From positions 1 to 34,111 of the forward strand of contig JADCJN010000228.1 of assembly GCA_020247005.1 (NCBI GenBank): a stretch of 34,111 bases of DNA, given 5' to 3'. Source of the DNA: Silvanigrellales bacterium (GTDB taxonomy: Bacteria; Bdellovibrionota_B; Oligoflexia; Silvanigrellales; Silvanigrellaceae). A program made the translations under genes and the position numbers. The notes beneath the pieces are model-generated. The model was not told the origin of the DNA. It did no database searches and saw nothing but the letters and a program-made list of their open reading frames with translations. This document shows positions 1 through 8,055 of the stretch, piece after piece; the stretch's first letter is position 1, and each line of letters starts with the position of its first letter.

Positions 1-2
1 CA

Positions 3-806
3 GCGCCTCTCCCGCTCGTGCACGGCCACTCACCCGATGGCGGCGTCAAGAGTTCGGGCTCAGAAGACGAAGCGTCAGCGTCTTCGCCAAAACCCGCGCT
101 CGTTTGTATTGAAGTCGATGAGGCCTCAGAAACGATAAAATCTCTTGAGGACATCCCTGAAAAATTCTGGGGCGCAACGTGTCCAAATGAGAAGAAGCAA
201 GGCACTTTCGTTTTTGGCATCGTCGACGTCGATACGACCGGAAAAATTGAAAACGTTTCGAAAGTTGTCGTTACAAAGAGAACCAATAACGTCTCAACCT
301 GGCAGCAACTTTCCCCGGGCCTCATTCTATTCACAGGCAACATGAGCTGTGAAACGCTGCCTCAAGTGCCACTCGAGAGCGCTTCAGCTTTGCGCAAAGA
401 AATCATGTCCAATGTCGGGAAGCCCAGCAGCACGCTGGCAGGAAGACTCGAAACGAAGTCGCTTAGCATGACGGAGGATGTAGGCAATAAAGCAGGCCCC
501 ATCTCCAATTATAAAGTCAAAGACATTTCTCCAATTTTTGTAAATTCCGATGGCGCAATGTGCGTCGAGGCTCACCTCAGCGACAACAAAGTCTCGTATA
601 TGAGATGGGGAGGTGACGAGGAAGAGGTGGGGAATGAAATCACAACTTCTCAATCCATTTGGGACGCAAATCAGCTTCTTGATGAGGACGATGGAGCTTA
701 CTCTAGAAAATATGGAATTATTGAAAAACGGTCGAGGTCAGGTGCAAATCCAAGCAATATGTATCGCACGAATCCAAGCAACACGGAACCCGATGAAGAC
801 CTTTGA
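3..806 (+). CDS. Unknown protein, 5' end outside the window
   Basis: The reading frame is open to the left edge, so this is probably the C-terminal part of a longer protein. A GTG at 18 is the first possible internal start, but nothing marks it as a true start. The visible part is about 267 residues. It is rich in Ser, Thr, Asn, Asp and Glu, has no obvious membrane segment, and ends in a polar tail with a repeated NPSN motif and an acidic end. I recognise no family. Base composition is visibly more AT-rich than in the genes further right, and it is followed by an AT-rich non-coding stretch, which might mean a recently acquired or weakly constrained gene. Coding status rests mainly on the long open frame, so confidence is moderate. 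Confidence 0.5.
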   Translation, partial: APLPLVHGHSPDGGVKSSGSEDEASASSPKPALVCIEVDEASETIKSLEDIPEKFWGATCPNEKKQGTFVFGIVDVDTTGKIENVSKVVVTKRTNNVSTWQQLSPGLILFTGNMSCETLPQVPLESASALRKEIMSNVGKPSSTLAGRLETKSLSMTEDVGNKAGPISNYKVKDISPIFVNSDGAMCVEAHLSDNKVSYMRWGGDEEEVGNEITTSQSIWDANQLLDEDDGAYSRKYGIIEKRSRSGANPSNMYRTNPSNTEPDEDL

Positions 807-1085
807 ACCGCGAAGCCTCTTGCTCGCATTCCTTTTTCACATTGTTCGGTAACGAGAGCCTTGAAAAACTGCAGCATCGCGTCGCGCAGCAAGACGACGC
901 CAAACAAGAATAAGAAAAACACAAGCAATTTCTTCTTATTTATTTTTACAAAGCTCTGTGGCGTCTCTTCTTTTACATCAAAAAGAAAAATAACTTAACT
1001 CCGACTTGAACAAGACAATCTTCACTGGCCAATCAACCATCGAATTATCCCTCATCTAAACCCTGTTTTTGTAAACCGAAATCAG
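807..1085. other. AT-rich intergenic region upstream of the OmpA-like gene
   Basis: No gene is supported here. Composition is distinctly AT-rich, with runs of A and T around 900-1000, unlike the rest of the window. It is the natural place for the promoter of the OmpA-like gene. A weak candidate is TTCACT, a 17-base spacer and ATTATC around 1022-1050, which I would not rely on. A hydrophobic reading frame on the minus strand (698-928) crosses the end of the previous gene and is probably chance. Confidence 0.4.
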
Positions 1086-1120
1086 ATGCGCCACTTGCGA
1101 TCGCTTCGTAAGTGGCGCAT
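1086..1120 (+). promoter_or_regulatory. Perfect 11-bp stem hairpin in the 5' leader of the OmpA-like gene
   Basis: ATGCGCCACTT (1086-1096) and its exact reverse complement AAGTGGCGCAT (1110-1120) flank a 13-base loop containing the palindrome GCGATCGC. The hairpin ends 34 bases before the likely ATG at 1155. Only a weak T-rich stretch (TTCATTTTA) follows, so it is a poor intrinsic terminator for the preceding gene. An mRNA-stabilising or regulatory 5' leader structure is an equally good reading. Confidence 0.55.
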
Positions 1121-1154
1121 GTTCATTTTAGAAAAACACAGGAGTAATTTAAAT

Positions 1155-2528
1155 ATGACGTCACATTTCATTCGTAAATTCAGCACACCCACACTTCTCA
1201 CCCTTTCATTAATGGCTATTGCATGTCAGTCCACGGCAAAATACGCCGACCGCTCCGCGGAAATTGCGGCACTCGAAAAACAAAGGTCCCAGTTCGTCAC
1301 CGAACAGGAAGATGTTCTTGCGCCCGAGCAATTCAGCGCCTTCAAAGATTCCCTCGAAAAAGCCAAAGCACTGAACGCGAAACAAGCGGACGCCGATGAA
1401 GATGTTGCGACGGCCCGCAAGCATGCGGCAGCCGTCACTGACAAAAGCATGCCGAGCAAAGCAGTTTTGGCCGAAGCTTTGAAGGCCCGCCGCCTTGCGC
1501 TGACAGCAGGCGCTGCGGGGACAGAAACCTTCAAGAAGGTCGACAACGACCTGCGTGCTGCCACACAAGAGGCTGCAGGCGGTGACATCGACACCATCCA
1601 GAAGGAAAGCGCGGAGTTCAAAAACCGCTACTTGAACGCCGAAGGAGATGCCATCGTGTTCAAGACGATGGGTTCAGAACAGGTGCGCTTCTCGCAGCTC
1701 AAGAACGGAGAGGCCGCGGCCGTTGCGCCCCAAACGTTCCAACGCACCGAAGCCAAACTCGCAGACGCCGAGCGCTCCATCCGTGCCTCGCGCTACGATG
1801 CCACAGCTCTGGCGGCTTCGACTGCGATCTCGAAAGCAGAGATTGCACGCCTTGCGAAAATTTCGAGCGACGCCAAGCGACTCAAGAGCGAAACAGCCGC
1901 CATTGAGATCTTCGAAAAAGAGCAAGCCACCCTTGCAATGCAAAAATCCATGGGCTCGCAGAACACCGCTCTTGCGAACCAAAATTCTCAATTGCAAAAC
2001 TCGCTGAGCAACGCCACTTCCGACCAAAGCTCAACGGCGGCTGAACTTTCGGCCACGCAAGGGGCACTTTCGGCGGCCAATGACGATGCGTCCAAAAGGC
2101 AAGCCTTCGAACTCAACTACACAAATGCGCGCAAAATGTTCAATCCTGCGGAAGCAGAAGTGTACAAGGATGGCGACAACCTTATTATCCGACTGAAGGG
2201 CTTGAATTTCGCGAAAGGGCAGGGCGCGTTGCCAGCAGAAAGCGCAGCGCTCCTGAAAAAACTTGGCACGGCGGTGTCGCAATTTGGATCCCCACGGGTC
2301 CGCGTCGAAGGCCACACCGACTCCACAGGTTCGGTGGAAACCAACTCGAAGCTCTCTCAAGAACGCGCTGGCATTGTGAAAGACTATCTCGTGTCGCAGC
2401 GCATCGTGCGAGCCGACGATGTGGTGGCGCAGGGACGCGGCGAAGAAGGGCCTTTGGCAACCAATGAAACAGCAGCAGGCCGTGCACAGAACCGCCGGGT
2501 CGACGTCATCGTCCAGCCGACTTACTGA
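1155..2528 (+). CDS. OmpA-family peptidoglycan-binding lipoprotein with coiled-coil N-terminal half
   Basis: The C-terminal ~120 residues are an OmpA-like domain, recognisable from GHTDSTGS, then LSQERA and the final AQNRRVDV. This fold binds diaminopimelic acid of peptidoglycan. The N-terminus from the ATG at 1155 is a lipoprotein signal: a basic start, a hydrophobic stretch and a lipobox ending AIAC, so the mature protein should be lipid-anchored and tether an envelope membrane to the cell wall. The middle ~300 residues are Ala/Glu/Lys-rich and predicted coiled coil, much longer than in Pal. The 1155 start is chosen because AGGAG lies 10 bases upstream and it gives a clean signal peptide; the frame is open from 1086, but that would bury the signal. 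It ends 37 bases before a convergent gene. Family is certain; the exact structural role is inferred. Confidence 0.9.
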   Translation: MTSHFIRKFSTPTLLTLSLMAIACQSTAKYADRSAEIAALEKQRSQFVTEQEDVLAPEQFSAFKDSLEKAKALNAKQADADEDVATARKHAAAVTDKSMPSKAVLAEALKARRLALTAGAAGTETFKKVDNDLRAATQEAAGGDIDTIQKESAEFKNRYLNAEGDAIVFKTMGSEQVRFSQLKNGEAAAVAPQTFQRTEAKLADAERSIRASRYDATALAASTAISKAEIARLAKISSDAKRLKSETAAIEIFEKEQATLAMQKSMGSQNTALANQNSQLQNSLSNATSDQSSTAAELSATQGALSAANDDASKRQAFELNYTNARKMFNPAEAEVYKDGDNLIIRLKGLNFAKGQGALPAESAALLKKLGTAVSQFGSPRVRVEGHTDSTGSVETNSKLSQERAGIVKDYLVSQRIVRADDVVAQGRGEEGPLATNETAAGRAQNRRVDVIVQPTY

Positions 2529-2565
2529 GCCATTGCTTTCGCCGGACGACTCATCGTCACGGGGC

Positions 2566-3288
2566 TCAAGGGAGCCTGGCGAGGAAGTCTTGAAATCCGG
2601 CGAGGCTTTGAGTGCGAGCCCCGTCGGGGTTGCCTCCACGTGGGCACACCGCGCCCAAGAGCCCTGCACTTTGGAACAAAACGTCCAGGTGCCCTGAGTC
2701 GTCAATGTCGACTCGCTCTGCAGCCTGTGCTCCCAGACGCTCCGCAAAAAAGCCGGAGCCATAGGCCGGAGTGACACAGGGTGTTCCGGTGAATCCGGGC
2801 CGCTCACCCAGCTCTGTGCTCAAAATGCGGAGCACTGCGGGTTTGCGGGCGGCGTCGGGAGCCGTGCTCAGAGTTCGCCACGCGGCATCGGCTTCGTCGA
2901 GAAAAACGGGAAACCGCTCGCTCGGACGACTGCCAGGAGGCGGGCCATCGACAGGGTCGAGAAGGAACATGCCTTCCACGGGGGTGTCTTGTGCAATACG
3001 AGCGGCGAACTTCGCACCACTGCTGAACGCAAAAAACCCGAGTTGTGGCACTTTGCCTGACGCTCGTTGTTCCCGCTCCAGCTCCCTTGCGATGGCTTCG
3101 CGCATGCGCTCGAGGTCACGTGCATGGTTGGCCGTGAACGGGTTCGTGTTGGGCACAACGACAGTGGTCGCAAACCCCAGGGATTCCGCGGCCTGCACAT
3201 AGCCCGAAAGGCTTGCCGCCGAGCAAAGGGCGCCACAAAAAAAGACGATGAGCATGGGACCTCCTGGCGCAGTACGAACGCTCTTCAC
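2566..3288 (-). CDS. Chlorophyllase-like alpha/beta hydrolase
   Basis: About 240 residues with an alpha/beta-hydrolase layout. An early hydrophobic strand (LIVFFCG) is followed by a nucleophile-elbow-like AFSSG around residues 87-91 (Ser89), LDPVDG around 110-115, and a late GHLDVLF that could carry the catalytic His. LDPVDG and the GH-x-D ending are hallmarks of the chlorophyllase/chlorophyllase-like group (established knowledge). The first Gly of the usual GxSxG is Ala here. Substrate is unknown; bacterial members are generally thought to be esterases or lipases, and nothing in the window suggests chlorophyll metabolism. The start is a GTG at 3288 with AGGAGG 8 bases upstream. An ATG at 3255 also has an AGGAGG before it and would begin exactly at the first strand, so the start is uncertain. 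Confidence 0.7.
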   Translation of the reverse strand: MKSVRTAPGGPMLIVFFCGALCSAASLSGYVQAAESLGFATTVVVPNTNPFTANHARDLERMREAIARELEREQRASGKVPQLGFFAFSSGAKFAARIAQDTPVEGMFLLDPVDGPPPGSRPSERFPVFLDEADAAWRTLSTAPDAARKPAVLRILSTELGERPGFTGTPCVTPAYGSGFFAERLGAQAAERVDIDDSGHLDVLFQSAGLLGAVCPRGGNPDGARTQSLAGFQDFLARLP

Positions 3289-3370
3289 GCGGTCCACCTC
3301 CTAAGTCACGCCGCACCGCCGCGACAATTCAATGTCCGAATCCTTCCCGGACAAGGTCGCTTGAGCGAAG

Positions 3371-5413
3371 TCAGCCCAGGGCTCCCAAAACATATCGGCT
3401 GGCGGGTCCGCGCCGTTTCAAACGGACAAGACCGAGGTGCACGAGCCGCTTCAGCCAAGGGTGGACAGTTTGCCGGGTCACGCCCAAACGCTCACAAATG
3501 TCGCTCGTCGCGAGGGAGCCCTGTTCAGCAATGAGAGCCAACACAAGGGCTTCTTTCGCAGAAAGGCGCGAGGCCCCTGCGCTGTCGGGCACGAATTCGA
3601 CGGCAACAAGCGGCGCGACCGAGCGAACAACGTAACGAGACCCCGCACCCACCCCCAGAGCCTCTTCCCGCTGCGAAACGAGGGTGCAGCCCAAGGGTGC
3701 AAGGCGTGCACGAGCTCGCGAAACAATCATGCGCACCCGAGCCCCATGAGTTTCGGCGCGGAAGCGGACGTTTCGGTAGCTCAGCGCATGAATCTCTTCG
3801 GGAGTCGCGCCAACGCTGCCACGCGCAAACACAAGCGCGATAGCAGCTTCCACGGGCTGCGAAGTGTCGAGACGCAAAAGCCGGGGTGCCCCTTTCGCGG
3901 GATGGTAATGCAGTGCTTTTTCAATGGGCATCCAGTGAAGAACGTGCACACGACGCAAGTTCGCAAGCCAGACTTCAAGCGGCATCCATTCTGCCGCAAC
4001 GAGTCCAAACCCAAGACGCGCCCTCCAGCCTGCGAAAAATCCATAGAACTTCAAATAATGGAACACTTCTCCGAAGGCTGCCAGCGAAGAGAGCGCTTCC
4101 AAAAGGGGAAGCACATTCGGACGATCCGCGTCCATGTTTTCCGAGGCAAAGCGGTGACACAAAGACTGAACACGAAGACCACATTCCTCTGCCAAAAGGC
4201 CTGCCTCCGCGAGAAAAAGACGAGCTTGCACACCCTTGCCTCGTTCCAGTGCGAGTGCCGATGCGTAAAAGAGAAGCCGGACCCGCGCCTTCCCGTAAGA
4301 CTGCATCCGAGCCATGGCGAGCGCCTCGTCTATCTTGGTTGCAGCGGCATCCACATGCCCGGACAATCGGAGTGCGCGCGCTTCAAACATGAGCCCCAAG
4401 CACACTCCAACAACCTCACCCCGCTCCCGTGCGGCATTGACATGCTCCTTGAGTGAAGCCAAGGCCTCGCCATCGGCGTCGACTTGCCTCAGGGCGCGTT
4501 CGCAACGTTCCTCGACAAGGCTCAGCAAGGCCTGGGGAAGATCGGCATCGCGCACACAGCGTTCCATTTCAAGGAACGTTTCATCTACCGCCGCATCGTT
4601 GCCTTCCGTAATGAAGGCCCGCAATTGTTCTTGCAAAAGGAAGGCATATTCGGTGTGAAGATTTTCATTACGCGCGAAGGAGAGAGCATCGGGCAACAAC
4701 GCGCGAGCCTCGTCGTATCTTTCACTCTCGAAAGCAAGTGAAATGCGGCGGCGTGTTTGGGTCGACTGCAAAGCCGCGCTGGGAAAGCGAGCCAAAAGAC
4801 GTTGGGTGTCGGAAAGCACTTTCGCGCAGGCTTCATAGCGCCCCAGGGCCTGCAGCGTGGTTGCCAGGAGAAGTTCCACCCGCATCGTCCAGTAGGCAGA
4901 ATAGCTTCTTATTTGTACAAGAAGAGCCTCTAGAGCGGACACGTTCGCCACAAAATGGCCGGTGCGCACACGTGCGCCAAGGCGTTCGAATTCTATAAGG
5001 AGGGGGATCCAGGGGTGTCCTCCACGCAAGGCATCCATGCGAAGGTCACGTTCAGAGCCCGCTTTTGAGGCTTCGTTTGGGCGACGACTCCAACACAAAA
5101 AGAGCAGGTAACGACGCTCTAGGTTCAGCGAATTCGAAGCTTCTGTGGGAACAGAAGGAAACACATTCGATTCGAGCGATGTTTCGAGTTCTTGCCAGTA
5201 CGACCACCGAAAAGCGCAAACCTCGCGCAGAAACACACGGCCCGCCCAAGGGACGTGCAGCTCTTCGCACCGCGACTCGAGGGCGTCCGCAAGACGAGGA
5301 GTCGTGTCGCGCACCAAAGATCTGAGTGTTTCATCCGACCGCAGGAAAGGCGAGACCTCTGGAATGTCGACCACTTCCCAAGGGTAAAAGACGGCCGGGT
5401 AGGGCTTGGGCAT
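3371..5413 (-). CDS. TPR-like regulator with C-terminal winged-helix domain
   Basis: About 680 residues. The N-terminal and central parts are Ala/Leu/Arg-rich helical pairs typical of tetratricopeptide-like solenoids (for example around the AALEALLVQ and ALGRYEACAKVL segments). The last ~65 residues are a good winged-helix DNA-binding domain: SAKEALVLALIAE, then LATSDICERLGVTRQTVHPWLKRL, then a basic wing and YVLG. A second, weaker winged-helix-like segment seems to precede it. No signal peptide or membrane segment is seen. This looks like a cytoplasmic transcription regulator using a helical-repeat sensor; ligand and targets are unknown. The ATG at 5413 is preceded by CGGGAG at good spacing; an upstream in-frame GTG at 5437 lacks this. 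A candidate promoter and a direct repeat lie immediately upstream, suggesting autoregulation (inference). Confidence 0.75.
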   Translation of the reverse strand: MPKPYPAVFYPWEVVDIPEVSPFLRSDETLRSLVRDTTPRLADALESRCEELHVPWAGRVFLREVCAFRWSYWQELETSLESNVFPSVPTEASNSLNLERRYLLFLCWSRRPNEASKAGSERDLRMDALRGGHPWIPLLIEFERLGARVRTGHFVANVSALEALLVQIRSYSAYWTMRVELLLATTLQALGRYEACAKVLSDTQRLLARFPSAALQSTQTRRRISLAFESERYDEARALLPDALSFARNENLHTEYAFLLQEQLRAFITEGNDAAVDETFLEMERCVRDADLPQALLSLVEERCERALRQVDADGEALASLKEHVNAARERGEVVGVCLGLMFEARALRLSGHVDAAATKIDEALAMARMQSYGKARVRLLFYASALALERGKGVQARLFLAEAGLLAEECGLRVQSLCHRFASENMDADRPNVLPLLEALSSLAAFGEVFHYLKFYGFFAGWRARLGFGLVAAEWMPLEVWLANLRRVHVLHWMPIEKALHYHPAKGAPRLLRLDTSQPVEAAIALVFARGSVGATPEEIHALSYRNVRFRAETHGARVRMIVSRARARLAPLGCTLVSQREEALGVGAGSRYVVRSVAPLVAVEFVPDSAGASRLSAKEALVLALIAEQGSLATSDICERLGVTRQTVHPWLKRLVHLGLVRLKRRGPASRYVLGALG

Positions 5414-5443
5414 GCGGTGGCTCCCGTTGCAACTCACGAAAAC

Positions 5444-5474
5444 ACCTGACGATCACTCAAACGAACCTGACGAT
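5444..5474. repeat. Two copies of ACCTGACGAT, 21 bp apart
   Basis: The 10-mer occurs at 5444-5453 and 5465-5474. The 21-bp centre-to-centre distance is two helical turns, so both copies face the same side of the DNA. They lie between the candidate -10 of the regulator gene and its start codon. Position and phasing fit a repressor or autoregulatory operator. Confidence 0.5.
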
Positions 5475-5478
5475 TTAA

Positions 5479-5508
5479 ATAATATCCCATTTTTTCAATG
5501 CATTACAA
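5479..5508 (-). promoter_or_regulatory. Candidate housekeeping promoter for the TPR/winged-helix gene
   Basis: Read on the minus strand, TTGTAA (5508-5503) and TATTAT (5484-5479) are separated by 18 bases in an AT-rich patch. This fits a sigma-70-type promoter with a transcription start about 60 bases before the ATG at 5413. It is prediction by eye only. Confidence 0.45.
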
Positions 5509-5635
5509 AAAAAAATTTGTAGCGAATTGAGACTGGTGTCAAACAAATGCAACGGCCTAGACTCTGTCAGACGTTGCCCAGCGTGTCTCCTTCCAGAAGC
5601 AGGACACCTGTAGAGAAGAGACGTGGGAAAAATCT

Positions 5636-5653
5636 CCCCGGCCCTTTCCGGGG
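5636..5653. promoter_or_regulatory. Short GC-rich hairpin in the leader of the LprI-type gene
   Basis: CCCCGG and CCGGGG pair across a six-base loop, ending 33 bases before the ATG at 5687. On the plus strand a C-rich run follows, not a T-run, so it is not a terminator in that direction. On the minus strand it is followed by AGATTTTT, but no gene needs a terminator there. A leader structure is the simplest reading. Confidence 0.35.
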
Positions 5654-5686
5654 CTCCCCCCTTGTTTCCATCAGGAGTGTGATCAC

Positions 5687-6082
5687 ATGACGAAATTGAC
5701 TGTTTCCTTTGCCACCTTGGTAGCCTTATCCGCACTTTCTTCCGCTTCCGCCCTTGCGCAGAGCGGCAACTGTGGCTCTTTTTTGAGCACAAATGAAGTC
5801 TTCCAGTGCCTTGTCGATGAGCACAGCGCGGCCGACAAAGCCCTCAATGTGTCGTATAGCGCCATCCAAGACGTTCTGCGCTCGTATTCAACAACACGTT
5901 CGAAGGCGCTCGTGGCTGCACAGCGCGCGTGGATCTCTCTGCGCGACCTCGACTGCGCATCGGAAGGTCTCGCTTTCGAGGGAGGTTCACTTCAAAAAAT
6001 CATTGTTCAGGGTTGCCTGACTCGCAAAACAAAAGAGCGGACGACTGAACTCGAAACTCAGTACGAACTGCAAGTGCACTGA
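5687..6082 (+). CDS. Secreted LprI-type (DUF1311) protein
   Basis: 131 residues with a classical Sec signal peptide (basic start, hydrophobic core, cleavage near ALAQ-S). The mature part has the DUF1311/LprI N-terminal pattern: an early Cys pair, AQRAWISLRDLDC, then EGGSL and a later Cys before LTRKTKERTTEL. Four cysteines in the mature protein would form two disulfides. Family members are periplasmic or surface proteins; LprI of Mycobacterium tuberculosis inhibits host lysozyme (established for that protein). A lysozyme-inhibitor role here is plausible but unproven, as most members are uncharacterised. AGGAG lies nine bases before the ATG. It is transcribed divergently from the TPR regulator and convergently with the next gene, with only 15 bases between the stops. 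Confidence 0.85.
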   Translation: MTKLTVSFATLVALSALSSASALAQSGNCGSFLSTNEVFQCLVDEHSAADKALNVSYSAIQDVLRSYSTTRSKALVAAQRAWISLRDLDCASEGLAFEGGSLQKIIVQGCLTRKTKERTTELETQYELQVH

Positions 6083-6097
6083 CTCTACTTGCTCAAC

Positions 6098-7102
6098 TCA
6101 AGGCGTGCGCGGAGGTCGGGCTTTCAGCTTGAGCGAGGTCAGGGCCTTTACGCCGTCTTTGCCGTTGAGAGCCCAGTATTTGTTTCGGACCGCCGAAACA
6201 AGGCGAGCGTCTTGCGCCACAAGGGTGCCTCCCGAAAAAGTCCAACGCACCAGCCGGTGCGGGAATGCCTCTTCCACGAAGAATTCGGCCAATCCTCCCG
6301 ACTGAGGCCGCACCCACTTGCGGTGCACACGCATCTTGCCGCCCTCCCAAGCGACCTCTTTGCTGCGGGCATCCACCCCAAACGTCGCAGTTTCCCAACG
6401 CGGGTCCTTATGCCGAAAGCGGTTTTCCATGGACGTCGTCAGGAGTTTCGCAACACGCTCTTCCCCTGCTGCCACGTTGGGTCCAGTGAACCCCCGAGAC
6501 CAGTGAAATAGAGCATCGCCAAACACACCCCCTGTGGGGGCTTCCAGGGTGGTTTCTTTTTTTTCTTCGTCTTCAAAATACGACTGCACGCTGTGTTCAA
6601 CGCGGCCGCCGCGCGGCACGAATTGTTCGAAAACGTGCCCACACCATTCCTGTGACGAAAACGTCGCTTTCGTCACAGCACCGACGGAAACACCGGCCGC
6701 GGCCGCGAGCGAAACAAACGTGCTCTGCATCACGTTGTAGTCGTAAACGCCCGTGGGAAAGTCGAGGATAAAATTGAGTTTCATGACGGGGAATTGGTCG
6801 GCGCTGCCAGAGGTGACCTTGTCCACTTTCACGCGCTTGGCGTTCGAAGTCGTTTCGGTCACGAAAATGAGCACGGCCGTGCCTTCGCGTCGTTCTTGGT
6901 ACCTGTCCACGCTCACGTCATAGCTCGCGACTTCCGCCTGTCCGTCGTACCAATGCGATGCAAACGACGGGTGTGAGAGTGCCGAAGGGACGGCCATGAG
7001 GCTAGCATTTGCGTCCGCTTCTTGGGCAAACCCTCCAAGCCCGGCAAGAGCAAAGGCGCTGCTCAACACGAAAACACTTTTTCGCTGAAGGGAGAGAGAC
7101 AT
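6098..7102 (-). CDS. Exported protein of unknown function
   Basis: 334 residues. A Sec-type signal peptide is clear: MSLSLQRKS, a hydrophobic stretch, then ADANA as likely cleavage site. There is no lipobox Cys and no later membrane helix, so a periplasmic or secreted protein is expected. The mature part is rich in beta-prone segments and aromatic residues with one Cys (in EWCGHVFEQF). It resembles in style proteins that handle envelope lipids or carbohydrates, but I cannot place it in a family. The start at 7102 has GGAGG eight bases upstream; an earlier in-frame ATG at 7117 overlaps that Shine-Dalgarno and is unlikely. It is monocistronic and divergent from rph. Confidence 0.75.
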   Translation of the reverse strand: MSLSLQRKSVFVLSSAFALAGLGGFAQEADANASLMAVPSALSHPSFASHWYDGQAEVASYDVSVDRYQERREGTAVLIFVTETTSNAKRVKVDKVTSGSADQFPVMKLNFILDFPTGVYDYNVMQSTFVSLAAAAGVSVGAVTKATFSSQEWCGHVFEQFVPRGGRVEHSVQSYFEDEEKKETTLEAPTGGVFGDALFHWSRGFTGPNVAAGEERVAKLLTTSMENRFRHKDPRWETATFGVDARSKEVAWEGGKMRVHRKWVRPQSGGLAEFFVEEAFPHRLVRWTFSGGTLVAQDARLVSAVRNKYWALNGKDGVKALTSLKLKARPPRTP

Positions 7103-7301
7103 GGGCAATTCCTCCAAGAAGACGATTCCCCGACGCTAAGCCATTTGCAAAGCAAAGGCACAGGTTCGCGTCACAGGAAACTCGGGCGGGGCTTGCCGAG
7201 GGCGCTGGCCAGCGGAGCGGGGGAGTGGTAGACAGTGGGCTTTTGCCAATGCGGCTCTCATGCTTGCCTTGGCTTCAGCCCACGCAGAGAGGTTCGCCCG
7301 C

Positions 7302-8018
7302 ATGGCTCCGCGCTCCCATGGCCGCACAAACTCCCAGGCCCGCCCCGTGAAAATCACGCCCGACTTCACCCGCAACGCACTGGGCAGCGTGCTCGTTGAG
7401 TTTGGGGAAACAAAGGTCATTTGCACGGCCTCAGTGGAAGAATCAGTGCCCAACTGGATGCGCGGGCAACGCGGGCAAGGGTGGATCACCGGAGAGTACT
7501 CCTTGCTGCCCGGCTCCACGCAAGAACGCACACGCCGTGAGCGGCAAAACGTGTCGGGACGCACCCAGGAAATTCAGCGCCTCATTGGCCGCTGCCTGCG
7601 AGGTGTGGTGAACCTCAAACTCTTGGGCGAGCGCTCTATCACCGTCGACTGCGACGTCATTCAGGCTGACGGCGGCACACGGACAGCAGCCATCACGGGC
7701 GGCTATGTCGCTCTCAAAATCGCCATCGACAAGCTGATAAAAGCCGGCAAAATCAAAACCAATCCGTTTCACGATGCCGTGGCTGCGGTGTCAGTGGGCA
7801 TCGTGGGCGGCGTGACGATGGTGGACCTCGACTACCCCGAGGATCTTCAAGCGGACGTTGACATGAATGTGGTGATGACAGCCTCCGGCACACTTCTGGA
7901 AGTTCAAGGCACTGCCGAGAAAGCTGCTTTCACGCGCGCCCAGCTCAATGAAATGCTCGATCTTGCGCAGGCGGCCATGGTCGACGTCTTTGCCGAACAG
8001 AACATCGCGCTTGCCTGA
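7302..8018 (+). CDS. rph: Ribonuclease PH
   Basis: 238 residues matching RNase PH end to end. The enzyme is a hexameric phosphorolytic 3'-5' exoribonuclease that trims tRNA 3' ends using phosphate. Visible signatures are the N-terminal [38 protein letters not shown] (Arg87), QADGGTRTA and the metal/catalytic acids in [16 protein letters not shown] (Asp181 and Asp187 correspond to Asp178 and Asp184 of E. coli). The ATG at 7302 is preferred because it matches the usual family N-terminus and has AGAGAGG upstream. An ATG at 7260 would add 14 atypical residues and has no ribosome-binding site. It is followed after 37 bases by a phosphofructokinase gene, a probable operon. Confidence 0.95.
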   Translation: MAPRSHGRTNSQARPVKITPDFTRNALGSVLVEFGETKVICTASVEESVPNWMRGQRGQGWITGEYSLLPGSTQERTRRERQNVSGRTQEIQRLIGRCLRGVVNLKLLGERSITVDCDVIQADGGTRTAAITGGYVALKIAIDKLIKAGKIKTNPFHDAVAAVSVGIVGGVTMVDLDYPEDLQADVDMNVVMTASGTLLEVQGTAEKAAFTRAQLNEMLDLAQAAMVDVFAEQNIALA

Positions 8019-8055
8019 GTGGAGCACGCACGGCAAACCTGGGAAGGGAGGGTTC

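Noticed and set aside
698-928. Minus-strand hydrophobic reading frame starting MLVFFLFLFGVVLL
   Set aside because: It overlaps the end of the first gene, lacks a convincing ribosome-binding site, and its second half is the shadow of coding sequence.
3437-4456. Long plus-strand open frame opposite the TPR/winged-helix gene
   Set aside because: Composition is Arg/His/Pro/Ser-rich without domains; the opposite strand has a clear winged helix, a promoter and a Shine-Dalgarno.
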